Assembly: GCA_023259235.1 (NCBI GenBank)
Contig: JAHFQQ010000063.1
Coordinates: 1 to 13,835, forward strand
From: Polaromonas sp.
GTDB taxonomy: Bacteria > Pseudomonadota > Gammaproteobacteria > Burkholderiales > Burkholderiaceae_C
Direction of reading: 5' to 3'
DNA: 13,835 nucleotides
Made by a program: the position numbers and the translations under genes. Under the pieces are notes generated by a model. The model was not told where the DNA came from. It searched no databases and saw only the letters and a list, made by a program, of their open reading frames with translations. This document shows, piece after piece, positions 1 through 8,605 of this stretch; within the stretch, counting starts at the first letter, position 1; each line of letters opens with the position of its first letter.

Positions 1-566
1 AGGATGCGCCCGATCCGCATAATCCCTATTCCATTTCCAAATGGGAGGCGGAGCAGGCTTTGCAGGTTATTCAGCAGCGCGGCAAGCTGGATATTGTGAC
101 GGTGCGCCCGCCGCTGATTTATGGCCCGGGCGTTGGCGGTAATTTCCTGAGCTTATTGGGTGCGGTTAAAAGGGGAATTCCGCTGCCGCTTGCGTTAACG
201 CGAAATCAGCGTGATTTGTTATACGTTGGGAATCTGGTCGATATGCTGCTTGTTTGCGCCGCTCACCCGGGCGCTACCGGAAAAACCTACCTGGTCAGCG
301 ATGGCGTGCCGGTTTCGACAAACGACCTGTTGCGTCTGCTGGCGCGAGCGCTGGGTGTCTCATCGCGTCTATTTCCAGTGCCGCTATCTTTATTGCAAAT
401 GGCAGGCAATATAACGGGCCATACCGGCGAAGTGGAACGGCTGCTCAGTTCGCTGCGGATCGACAGCAGCAGGGTGTGCCGTGAATTGGGCTGGACCCCC
501 CCTTATACCCTGCAGGAGGGCTTGCAGGCCACGGCCAACTGGTATCTGCAAAGCCAGGCCAAATAG
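1..566 (+). CDS. NAD-dependent sugar-nucleotide epimerase/reductase, 3' part (WbpV/WreQ-like)
   Basis: C-terminal 187 residues of an extended short-chain dehydrogenase; the 5' end lies before the window and the reading frame is entered at base 3. The first visible residues contain PYSISK, the YxxxK catalytic pair of the extended SDR fold, so the NAD-binding Rossmann half is outside. Next come VRPPLIYGPG, the substrate-side segment of UDP-sugar epimerases, RDLLYVGNLVDML, and LGWTPPYTLQEGL near the end, as in the UDP-glucose/UDP-GlcNAc 4-epimerase group. Members linked to WbpM-type dehydratases (WbpV, Rhizobium WreQ) act on UDP-HexNAc or reduce the 4-keto-6-deoxy intermediate. The next gene starts 18 bp after the stop and a WbpM-type dehydratase lies 1 kb on, which favours the reductase role, but the substrate cannot be read from sequence. 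Base composition is visibly less GC-rich than alr or mmsA. Confidence 0.9.
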   Translation, partial: DAPDPHNPYSISKWEAEQALQVIQQRGKLDIVTVRPPLIYGPGVGGNFLSLLGAVKRGIPLPLALTRNQRDLLYVGNLVDMLLVCAAHPGATGKTYLVSDGVPVSTNDLLRLLARALGVSSRLFPVPLSLLQMAGNITGHTGEVERLLSSLRIDSSRVCRELGWTPPYTLQEGLQATANWYLQSQAK

Positions 567-584
567 GTCGCGGGTGGCCTTTTC

Positions 585-1148
585 ATGATGAAACGAGCGT
601 TTGATTTATTCCTGGCGGGGTTTGCAGTCATGATATTTGCAATCCCTGGTCTCATGCTGGTGGTGCTCGTCAAGCTGACATCCCGCGGCCCGATTCTGTA
701 TTGGTCTGACCGGGTTGGCAGGAATAATGTTATTTTCAAAATGCCGAAGTTCCGCAGCATGCGGGTGGGTACACCGGCCGTGGCTACGCATTTGCTGCCA
801 GACCCGCACACCTATCTCACTCCTGTTGGCAGCTTTCTGCGCAAAAGCAGTCTGGACGAGTTACCGCAGCTCTGGAGCATTATCAAGGGAGACATGAGTT
901 TTGTCGGCCCGCGACCCGCATTATTCAACCAGCATGACCTGATTGCCCTGCGCACGCAGTCTGGGGTCCACGAGCTGGTGCCCGGGTTAACTGGCTGGGC
1001 GCAGATCAATGGGCGTGATGAATTACCGATCTCAAAAAAGGTGGCCCTGGATGTGGAGTATCTGCAGCGCCGGTCGGTCTTGCTGGATATCAAAATCATA
1101 TTCATGACCGCCATGCGCGTTATCATGCGCAGTGGCGTGGCACATTAA
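585..1148 (+). CDS. Initiating sugar phosphotransferase (Bac_transf, monotopic PGT)
   Basis: 187-residue small phosphoglycosyltransferase of the PglC/WcaJ-C-terminal type, which moves a sugar-1-phosphate from a UDP-sugar to undecaprenyl phosphate on the inner face of the cytoplasmic membrane, the first step of a glycan repeat. Seen: MKRAFDLF followed by a hydrophobic segment (about 8-30, the re-entrant membrane helix), FKMPKFRSMR (51-60), the catalytic Asp-Glu pair in SSLDELPQL (D91-E92), GDMSFVGPRP (102-111) and PGLTGWAQINGRD (133-145). It lacks the multi-helix N-terminal domain of WbaP/WcaJ, so it is the minimal form, near the ~200 residues of PglC. Two ATGs in tandem (585, 588) are both possible starts. 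It sits 18 bp after the epimerase and 24 bp before the H-NS-like gene. Sugar specificity is inferred only from neighbours: QuiNAc/FucNAc-type or diNAcBac-type. Confidence 0.93.
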   Translation: MMKRAFDLFLAGFAVMIFAIPGLMLVVLVKLTSRGPILYWSDRVGRNNVIFKMPKFRSMRVGTPAVATHLLPDPHTYLTPVGSFLRKSSLDELPQLWSIIKGDMSFVGPRPALFNQHDLIALRTQSGVHELVPGLTGWAQINGRDELPISKKVALDVEYLQRRSVLLDIKIIFMTAMRVIMRSGVAH

Positions 1149-1172
1149 CATTTTCAATCCCGAGGTACTTTT

Positions 1173-1532
1173 ATGAGCAATTTGATCGATCTCCAGATTC
1201 AGATTCAGAAACTGCAAAAGCAGGCGTCTGAAATCAAGGCCAGGGAGTTTGACAAAACCGTCCAGGATATTCTGGTCAAGATGCAGGCCTTTGGGATTAC
1301 GGCAAAGGACCTGCAAGCTGCGGCGGGTGGCCGCAAAGGGCGCGGCAAGCGCGCAGCCCCGGCCCGGGCAAAAGTTGTGGCTCCAAAAGGGAAAACCAGT
1401 GGCGCATCTGTCGCGGCCAAATACCGCGGGCCCAACGGTGAAACCTGGAGCGGCCGCGGCTTGATGCCGCGCTGGCTGACAGCGCTGCTGGCGCAAGGGC
1501 AGGTCAAGGAAGATTTCGCGATCAAGAGCTGA
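1173..1532 (+). CDS. H-NS family nucleoid-associated protein
   Basis: 119-residue histone-like protein. The N-terminal part (about 1-50) is a heptad-like helix, LIDLQIQIQKLQKQASEI, suited to dimerisation, as in H-NS and Bordetella/Burkholderia H-NS proteins. The middle (about 53-75) is a basic Ala/Lys/Arg/Gly linker, GGRKGRGKRAAPARAK. The C-terminal domain (84-119) matches the H-NS DNA-binding domain: KYRGPNGETWSGRGLMPRWL. In relatives the minor-groove loop usually reads Q/R-G-R; here it is R95-G96-L97, so the second arginine is missing. A GAGG ribosome site at 1162-1165, 7 nt before ATG, supports the start. It lies 24 bp after the sugar transferase and 18 bp before the dehydratase, so it should be made from the same transcript. 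H-NS proteins silence AT-rich acquired DNA, including polysaccharide loci. Whether this copy is a global silencer or a local or antagonist form cannot be told. Confidence 0.92.
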   Translation: MSNLIDLQIQIQKLQKQASEIKAREFDKTVQDILVKMQAFGITAKDLQAAAGGRKGRGKRAAPARAKVVAPKGKTSGASVAAKYRGPNGETWSGRGLMPRWLTALLAQGQVKEDFAIKS

Positions 1533-1550
1533 GGCGAACCAGAGAGCTAA

Positions 1551-3449
1551 ATGCAGAGCAGTGTTTTGGGGTGGCCGCGGGCGGCAAAGCGCGCGGTGGT
1601 GATTGCGCTGGACGTTGGGCTGGCATTATTTGCCACATGGCTGGCGTTTACGTTGAGGCTGGACACGTTGAATTGGCCTGTCGGCGCCCAATGGTGGGTA
1701 TATGGTTTGTCCGCCGTAATGTTTGTGCCCATTTTCATACGCTTTGGTCTGTACCGGGCCATCTTTCGCTATACCGGGCAGGCAGCTTTGCTGGCAACGG
1801 CGCAGGCGGTTGCGGTATACGGCGCATTATTGCTTGCGCTGCTGCTGTGGCAAGCCTGGCCGGGCGTGCCGCGCAGTCTGGGTGTATTGCAGCCGCTGAT
1901 ATTTCTTTTGCTGGTAGGCGCAAGCCGGGCTTTTGCGCGATTCTGGCTGGCCGACCTGAACCAGGCCGGTGAAAGTGAAAAAGGGCGGCTGCTTATTTTT
2001 GGAGCTGGCACCGCGGGCGTACAAACCGCCTCGGCATTGGGCATTTCGAGCGAGTTCAGGTTGCTTGGCTTTGTTGACGATGATGCAGACAAAATTGGCC
2101 GCAGCCTCAATGGGGTTCGGGTATATGGGCGTGGCGATGTGCCGGGCCTGGTGCTCAATCAGGGCGTGACGGACATCTTGCTGGCCTTGCCCAGCGCGTC
2201 CAGGGAGCGGCGCAGCGGCATGATAGAAAGCCTGCGCCATTTGCCCGTACATATTCGCACCTTGCCGGGTCTGACTGACTTGGCCAGCGGCCGGGTCACC
2301 GTCCACGACTTCAAGGAGCTCGATATCGAGGACCTGCTGGGGCGCGAGCCGGTGCCGCCAAGCACGGAACTGCTGGCGCGCAATCTGGCGGGCAAGTCGG
2401 TGTTGGTCACCGGGGCCGGCGGCAGCATTGGCAGCGAGTTGTGCCGGCAGATTCTGGCGCAGCAGCCACGCCAGCTGCTGCTGCTGGACCACGGCGAGTT
2501 CAATCTGTACTGTGTGCATCAGGAACTGCAGAGTCTGCGCGCGTCCAGGGGCGGGCTCGTTGAGTTGGTGCCGCTGCTGGGCAGTGTGGTCAATTCCGTG
2601 CGGCTGCAGGAAATTTTCCGGGCCTATCGCCCGGATACGGTCTATCATGCCGCGGCTTACAAGCATGTGCCGATCGTTGAGTCCAACCCGGCCGAGGGCA
2701 TTCTCAACAACGTGTTTGGCACGCTCAACCTGGCGCGGGCGGCCCTGGACAGCGGCGTCACGCAGTTCGTGCTGGTGTCCACCGACAAGGCAGTTCGCCC
2801 CACCAACATCATGGGGGCCAGCAAGCGCATGGCCGAGCTGATTTTGCAGGCCATGGCGGCGCAGCCGGGACAGGGCACCTGTTTCAGCATGGTCCGGTTT
2901 GGCAATGTGCTCGGCTCCAGCGGCAGCGTGGTGCCGCTGTTTCGCCGCCAGCTCGCTGCCGGTGGGCCGCTCACGGTCACTCACGCCGAGGTCACCCGCT
3001 ATTTCATGACCATTTTCGAGGCTGCGCAACTGGTGCTGCAGGCAGGGGCGATGGCCACAGGCGGCGAGGTGTTTGTGCTCGACATGGGCGAGCCGGTGAA
3101 AATTCTGGATCTGGCCCATCGCATGGTGGAACTGTCGGGGCTGAGCGTGCGCAACGAAGCAAATCCCGAGGGCGATATCGCCATTTCGGTCACGGGCTTG
3201 CGTCCTGGTGAAAAGCTGTACGAAGAGCTGCTGATTGGTGATAACCCGGCTCCGACCGGCCATCCGCGCGTCATGAAGGCGCACGAGAGATACGTTGATT
3301 GGCCCGAACTTGAAAAATACCTGCAAACCTTGCTGGCTGCGGTACAGGCGGGCGATTTGGCGATGGTGCGGGCAGTGCTGCGCGCCTGTGTGCAAGGTTA
3401 CGACGAGCCAGCCCTGAGTTCACAGGATTGCATTCAGGCCGATTCTTGA
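1551..3449 (+). CDS. Membrane-bound UDP-sugar 4,6-dehydratase (WbpM/CapD/FlaA1 family)
   Basis: 632-residue polysaccharide biosynthesis protein, close to the usual length of WbpM (about 660). Residues about 13-130 hold four hydrophobic segments anchoring it in the inner membrane. A CoA-binding-like Rossmann domain follows (GAGTAG at 151-156). The catalytic extended-SDR domain starts with VTGAGGSIGSEL (286-297), then HAAAYKHVP (367-374) and STDKAVRPTNIMGASK (410-425). The Tyr of the SDR YxxxK motif is replaced by Met (M421, K425), which is normal for this family, where Ser/Thr-Asp-Lys residues do the acid-base work. The family turns UDP-GlcNAc into UDP-4-keto-6-deoxy-HexNAc, the precursor of QuiNAc, FucNAc and bacillosamine. 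The ATG follows an AGAGAG-like ribosome site, 18 bp after the H-NS-like gene. It is the last gene of the cluster; the next gene is convergent. Confidence 0.95.
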   Translation: MQSSVLGWPRAAKRAVVIALDVGLALFATWLAFTLRLDTLNWPVGAQWWVYGLSAVMFVPIFIRFGLYRAIFRYTGQAALLATAQAVAVYGALLLALLLWQAWPGVPRSLGVLQPLIFLLLVGASRAFARFWLADLNQAGESEKGRLLIFGAGTAGVQTASALGISSEFRLLGFVDDDADKIGRSLNGVRVYGRGDVPGLVLNQGVTDILLALPSASRERRSGMIESLRHLPVHIRTLPGLTDLASGRVTVHDFKELDIEDLLGREPVPPSTELLARNLAGKSVLVTGAGGSIGSELCRQILAQQPRQLLLLDHGEFNLYCVHQELQSLRASRGGLVELVPLLGSVVNSVRLQEIFRAYRPDTVYHAAAYKHVPIVESNPAEGILNNVFGTLNLARAALDSGVTQFVLVSTDKAVRPTNIMGASKRMAELILQAMAAQPGQGTCFSMVRFGNVLGSSGSVVPLFRRQLAAGGPLTVTHAEVTRYFMTIFEAAQLVLQAGAMATGGEVFVLDMGEPVKILDLAHRMVELSGLSVRNEANPEGDIAISVTGLRPGEKLYEELLIGDNPAPTGHPRVMKAHERYVDWPELEKYLQTLLAAVQAGDLAMVRAVLRACVQGYDEPALSSQDCIQADS

Positions 3450-3598
3450 TTCGTCTCACCTGGCGGTGGCACGCGCTGGGAAAGCTTTGGGTTGCAATTC
3501 CTTGAGCCAGCCACCTTCCGTCAACTGCTTTATCGCGGCGTTTTTGGTCTCCATGGGCATCATCATCGTCGTACGAGCGTGCGAGACGTGGTGCCGCG
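3450..3598. other. Convergent intergenic region, capD-like / lplT
   Basis: 149 bp between the convergent ends of the dehydratase and lplT. No clear intrinsic terminator (strong stem plus T-run) is visible for either gene. The minus strand carries a short open frame of about 36 codons beginning at clustered ATGs near 3551-3565 and ending near 3459, without a ribosome site; I do not call it a gene. Confidence 0.5.
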
Positions 3599-4879
3599 TC
3601 AGTGGGATTTATCGCTTCGCGTCAGGCTCATCAGGTGGTCCACCTGTTCTTTGTATTTGATGCAGTTGCGTTTGTGCCAGAGCTGAATCAGCGCCATGAA
3701 GCTTACGACCACCAGTCCAAAAGCGGTAATCGCGCCAAAGGCCGAAAGGCCCATGCCGGTGGACAGGCTGTACAAAGCGCCCAGACTCAGGATGCAGGCT
3801 TGTTCATTGAAGTTTTGCACCGCAATCGAGCGCCCCGACCCCATCAGGTTATGACCGCGGTGCTGCAGCAGCGCGTTCATGGGAACCACCAGAAACCCGC
3901 CCAGGCCGCCCAGCACGATCAGGAAAGGCGCGGCCACCCAGACGTTGTTGATGAAGTTCATCAGGATCACCAGCACGCCCATGGCAATGCCCAGTGGCAT
4001 GACCCTGGCGGCCTGGTCCAGCCGCATGCGCATCGAGGCCAGCACCGCCCCGGCCGCGGTGCCAATGGCCACCACGCCGACCAGTGAAGACGCCTGCGTG
4101 GTGCTGTAGCCCATTGCCGCCGCGCTCCAGGCCAGCACGATGTAGCGCAGGTTGCCCGAAACACCCCAGAACAGCGTGGTCGTGGCGAGCGAGATCTGGC
4201 CCAGCTTGTCATGCCACAGCGCCGCATTGCAGTTCCAGAAATCAGGCAGCAGCGCCAGCTTGTTGCGCGGCATGGGCCGCATTTCGACTCCGGTATTCGG
4301 GATGCGCAAGTTGAACCACGCTGCAATGATGTACAGCACGATCAGCACCGAAATAGCTGCCTCGGGCGGGGTCTTGATGCCGGTATCAATGAGGGGGAAA
4401 TCAAACGAAAGCAGCCACCTGGAGACCGTATGACCCACCAGCTGGCCGCCCAGCAGCACCCCCAGAATGATCGATGAAATCGTCAGCCCCTCGATCCAGC
4501 CATTGGCCTTGACCAGTTGCGAGGCCGGCAGCAGTTCGGTCAGGATGCCGTATTTGGCGGGCGAGTAGGCGGCGGCGCCCAGCCCGACAACGGCGTACGC
4601 AAGCAAGGGGTGCGAGCCAAAGAGCATCATCAGGCAACCAACGATCTTGATGGCATTGCTGGTAAACATGACACCGCCTTTGGGCCGCGCATCGGCGAAA
4701 GCCCCGACAAAAGGCGCAAGCACCACGTAAAACAGCGCGAACATCGGCACCAGCGCGGCGGGCTCCCATTTGGGTGTCCCGCTGGTCTTGAGCAGTTCCA
4801 CGGCAGTAACAAACAGCGCGTTATCAGCCAGAGAGCTGAAAAACTGGGCCGCCATGATGGTGTAAAAACCGCGCTTCAT
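3599..4879 (-). CDS. lplT: Lysophospholipid transporter LplT
   Basis: 426-residue major-facilitator protein of the inner membrane with about 12 hydrophobic segments. It resembles E. coli LplT along its whole length: the N-terminus reads AAQFFSSLADNALF (10-23) where E. coli has AQFLSAFGDNALL; GAAAYSPAKYGILTEL (101-116) and LVKANGW (122-128) are hallmark stretches; TTLFWGVSGNLRY and FLVVPMNALLQHRG match the second half. LplT flips lysophosphatidylethanolamine and related lysolipids inward so they can be re-acylated. In enterobacteria the gene sits beside aas, the acyltransferase; no aas is present here, so the partner enzyme must be elsewhere. Its start is 179 bp from the alr start on the other strand. 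The ribosome site is weak; MKRGFYTIMAAQ is the natural N-terminus by alignment from memory. Confidence 0.95.
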   Translation of the reverse strand: MKRGFYTIMAAQFFSSLADNALFVTAVELLKTSGTPKWEPAALVPMFALFYVVLAPFVGAFADARPKGGVMFTSNAIKIVGCLMMLFGSHPLLAYAVVGLGAAAYSPAKYGILTELLPASQLVKANGWIEGLTISSIILGVLLGGQLVGHTVSRWLLSFDFPLIDTGIKTPPEAAISVLIVLYIIAAWFNLRIPNTGVEMRPMPRNKLALLPDFWNCNAALWHDKLGQISLATTTLFWGVSGNLRYIVLAWSAAAMGYSTTQASSLVGVVAIGTAAGAVLASMRMRLDQAARVMPLGIAMGVLVILMNFINNVWVAAPFLIVLGGLGGFLVVPMNALLQHRGHNLMGSGRSIAVQNFNEQACILSLGALYSLSTGMGLSAFGAITAFGLVVVSFMALIQLWHKRNCIKYKEQVDHLMSLTRSDKSH

Positions 4880-5058
4880 TGATCTGTGTAGGTCATCGTC
4901 ATGGGTGCATCAGGCGGTTTGATGGCAGCAAATATTAATGAATGTCGCCGAACGATGCAGCGTTATAGCATGGCGTCCGGTGTCAGAATCCACAAACAGC
5001 CTTCGCCCGCATGCTCCGGTACCCCACCGCAACTACAACCTGCCCACAATACACCACC
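4880..5058. promoter_or_regulatory. Divergent lplT/alr intergenic region
   Basis: 179 bp between two divergent starts must hold promoters for both genes. An AT-rich core lies around 4929-4970 (aatattaatg, gttatagc), which is where -10 elements could fit, but no hexamer pair with good spacing stands out on either strand. No Shine-Dalgarno sequence is seen just before the alr ATG. Confidence 0.45.
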
Positions 5059-6168
5059 ATGCCACGCCCCATTCTTGCCACTGTTGACACCGCGGCGCTG
5101 CGCCACAACCTGGCGCGCGCCCGTGCGGCCGCACCTGACGCACGGGTCTGGGCGGTGGTGAAGGCCAATGCCTACGGCCATGGCATCGAGCGCTCGTTCG
5201 AGGGTCTGCGCGGTGCCGACGGCTTTGCCCTGCTTGATCTGGCCGAGGCGCAGCGCGTGCGCGCGCTTGACTGGCGCGGCCCCATTTTGCTGCTCGAAGG
5301 TTGTTTTGAAGCGCGCGATCTGGAACTGTGCTCGCGCCTTGGGCTGTGGCACGTCATTCACTGCAACGAGCAGATCGACATGCTCGCCGCCCACAAGACC
5401 GGGTTGCCACACCGCGTGTTTCTCAAGATGAACTCGGGCATGAACCGCCTGGGCTTCACGCCCGAGCGTTTTCGCGCCGCCTGGACGCGCCTGAACGCGC
5501 TGCCGCAGGTCGGCGAAATTTCCCTCATGACGCATTTCAGCGACGCCGACGGCCCCAAAGGCATCTCGGTCCAGCTCCAGCGATTCGACGCCGCTGCCCA
5601 CGACCTGCCTGGCGAGCGCACGCTGAGCAACAGCGCTGCCTTGCTGTGCCACGGCGCTGCGCTGGCTTCGCGCTCTGACTGGATTCGCCCCGGTATTGCG
5701 GTGTATGGCAGCGCGCCCGACTTTCCCGCGCACCGCGCCGCCGAATGGGGCCTGCAACCGGCAATGACGCTGGGCTCGCGCATCATTGGCGTGCAGCGCC
5801 TGGAAGCCGGTGACACGGTGGGGTATGGATCAAGCTTCACCGCTGACCGGCCACTGCGCATCGGGGTGGTTGCGTGCGGCTATGCCGACGGTTACCCCCG
5901 GCACTGCAGCACCGGCACGCCGGTGCTGGTGGGCGACGTGCGCACCCGCATGGTGGGCCGGGTGAGCATGGACATGATCACGGTGGACCTGACGCCGATT
6001 CCCGATGCCGCCATGGGGGCTGAGGTGACGTTGTGGGGGCGCTCCTTGGGCGGCGCCCTGCTGTCCATTGATGAAGTGGCACAGGCCGCCGGGACGGTGG
6101 GCTATGAGCTGATGTGCGCGGTGGCCCAGCGCGTGCCTTTTGCATTGGATCCGGGGAGCGCCGCGTAA
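5059..6168 (+). CDS. alr: Alanine racemase
   Basis: 369-residue PLP enzyme of the cytoplasm that interconverts L- and D-alanine and so supplies D-Ala for peptidoglycan. Seen: AVVKANAYGHG (32-42) with the PLP lysine K35; MNSGMNRLGF (124-133); MTHFSDAD (157-164); SNSAALL; WIRPGIAVYG (208-217); the second catalytic base, Tyr256, in DTVGYGSSF; and RVSMDMITVDL (301-311). The frame is open further up, to an ATG at 5011, but family proteins begin MPRPI..., so the ATG at 5059 is chosen; the 16 upstream codons (MLRYPTATTTCPQYTT) are Thr-rich and unlike the family. No good ribosome site precedes 5059. It is divergent from lplT and convergent with pckG. It could also be called dadX, but no dadA neighbour supports a catabolic role. 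Confidence 0.96.
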   Translation: MPRPILATVDTAALRHNLARARAAAPDARVWAVVKANAYGHGIERSFEGLRGADGFALLDLAEAQRVRALDWRGPILLLEGCFEARDLELCSRLGLWHVIHCNEQIDMLAAHKTGLPHRVFLKMNSGMNRLGFTPERFRAAWTRLNALPQVGEISLMTHFSDADGPKGISVQLQRFDAAAHDLPGERTLSNSAALLCHGAALASRSDWIRPGIAVYGSAPDFPAHRAAEWGLQPAMTLGSRIIGVQRLEAGDTVGYGSSFTADRPLRIGVVACGYADGYPRHCSTGTPVLVGDVRTRMVGRVSMDMITVDLTPIPDAAMGAEVTLWGRSLGGALLSIDEVAQAAGTVGYELMCAVAQRVPFALDPGSAA

Positions 6169-6305
6169 CCGGGCGTGAGGGCGCAATGCGGTCAGGCTGA
6201 AAATGCCTTGTTGGCGGCGCGCACCCTGGTCACGCAGGGTGTCCCAGGCCCGCTCCGGCCAGCGTTTGTGGGCTGTGTTGGCCAGAGTGACCTGCCAAAG
6301 GCTGC
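6169..6305. other. Convergent intergenic region, alr / pckG
   Basis: 137 bp between the convergent stops of alr and pckG, GC-rich. It holds one clear hairpin (6222-6241). The minus strand shows protein-like words (LANTAHKRWPERAWDTL in one frame, VTRVRAANKAFSA then stop in another), which may be a decayed gene end, but this is too short to call. Confidence 0.5.
6222..6241. terminator. GC-rich hairpin between alr and pckG, possible shared terminator
   Basis: Perfect 7-bp inverted repeat CACCCTG (6222-6228) and CAGGGTG (6235-6241) with a 6-nt loop, 54 bp after the alr stop and 65 bp after the pckG stop. There is no T-run on either side, so it is not a canonical intrinsic terminator; it might end or protect both transcripts. 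Confidence 0.35.
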
Positions 6306-8168
<1,863 letters not shown>

Positions 8169-8213
8169 CAAGAAAACTCCAAAGTTAAAAACTACTCTTT
8201 CGGCGACAGTCGA

Positions 8214-8241
8214 CCGATGCACCACGCAGACCGTGCATCGG
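8214..8241. promoter_or_regulatory. 28-bp perfect inverted repeat upstream of pckG, likely operator
   Basis: Arms CCGATGCAC (8214-8222) and GTGCATCGG (8233-8241) are exact 9-bp inverted copies with a 10-bp spacer, so arm centres are 19 bp apart, about two helical turns. It starts 45 bp upstream of the pckG ATG and lies just downstream of a possible -10, where a repressor dimer could block transcription. As RNA it could also fold as a leader hairpin. Confidence 0.55.
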
Positions 8242-8248
8242 GACAATG

Positions 8249-8276
8249 ATTTAAACGCAGCCTGAAGCCGCTTCAA
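8249..8276 (-). promoter_or_regulatory. Candidate pckG promoter
   Basis: On the minus strand, TTGAAG (8271-8276) and TTAAAT (8249-8254) are separated by 16 bp and match four of six sigma-70 consensus bases each. A small palindrome, TGAAGC-C-GCTTCA (8263-8275), overlaps the -35. The predicted start would fall inside the 28-bp dyad. Weak hexamers; moderate to low certainty. Confidence 0.35.
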
Positions 8277-8581
8277 ACTGACTGTGGCGCGGGCGATGAA
8301 CCGGCCAGCGCGCATCTGCCGGTCAAGGCAGACAAGTCAATACTGTCTGGCTGGCGAGCGGGGTCGCCTGGCAAGGATGTGCGGCGACGCGAATGTCGAG
8401 AAAACAGTGGGTGCAACGCTTTCCAGCTTCCGCAGGTCAATCAGAGGAGTCATTCTAAGAACATCAGGAACGGCCACCTTACGGTCGAGCACAAAAAATA
8501 TGCAAAATAAACATAACGTTATGCATGTAAGAATTGACCATCCTGACGGATTTTCAATAGCGGCGAAGATGTAATCCAGGT

Positions 8582-8605
8582 GCTATTTACTATTGATAAG
8601 ATAGC
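8582..8605. repeat. Small AT-rich inverted repeat (GCTAT...ATAGC)
   Basis: GCTATTT and AAGATAGC pair over 7 positions, with one G-U, around a loop containing ATTGATA. It lies 58 bp beyond the mnmA stop. A similar word, GATTGATAGC, lies in the mmsA-pntA gap (13073-13083), so both may belong to a dispersed intergenic repeat family; this is only a suspicion. Confidence 0.3.

Noticed and set aside
2829..2831. Methionine in place of the catalytic tyrosine in the dehydratase
   Set aside because: This is the normal state of the WbpM/FlaA1 family, not a defect.
1827..3395. 522-codon open frame on the minus strand opposite the dehydratase
   Set aside because: It is the complement of a clearly identified gene; its His/Gln/Arg-rich product has no family features and high GC makes such shadows common.
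5011..5058. Upstream in-frame ATG of alr
   Set aside because: The extra 16 residues are unlike alanine racemases, which begin MPRPI-like at 5059.
8169..8315. 49-codon N-terminal extension of pckG
   Set aside because: It lacks family likeness, contains the promoter-like dyad, and the ATG at 8168 has a proper ribosome site.
8284..8574. 96-codon + frame in the mnmA-pckG gap
   Set aside because: Composition is Arg/Ser-rich without domain signs or a ribosome site, and it spans the AT-rich palindromes.
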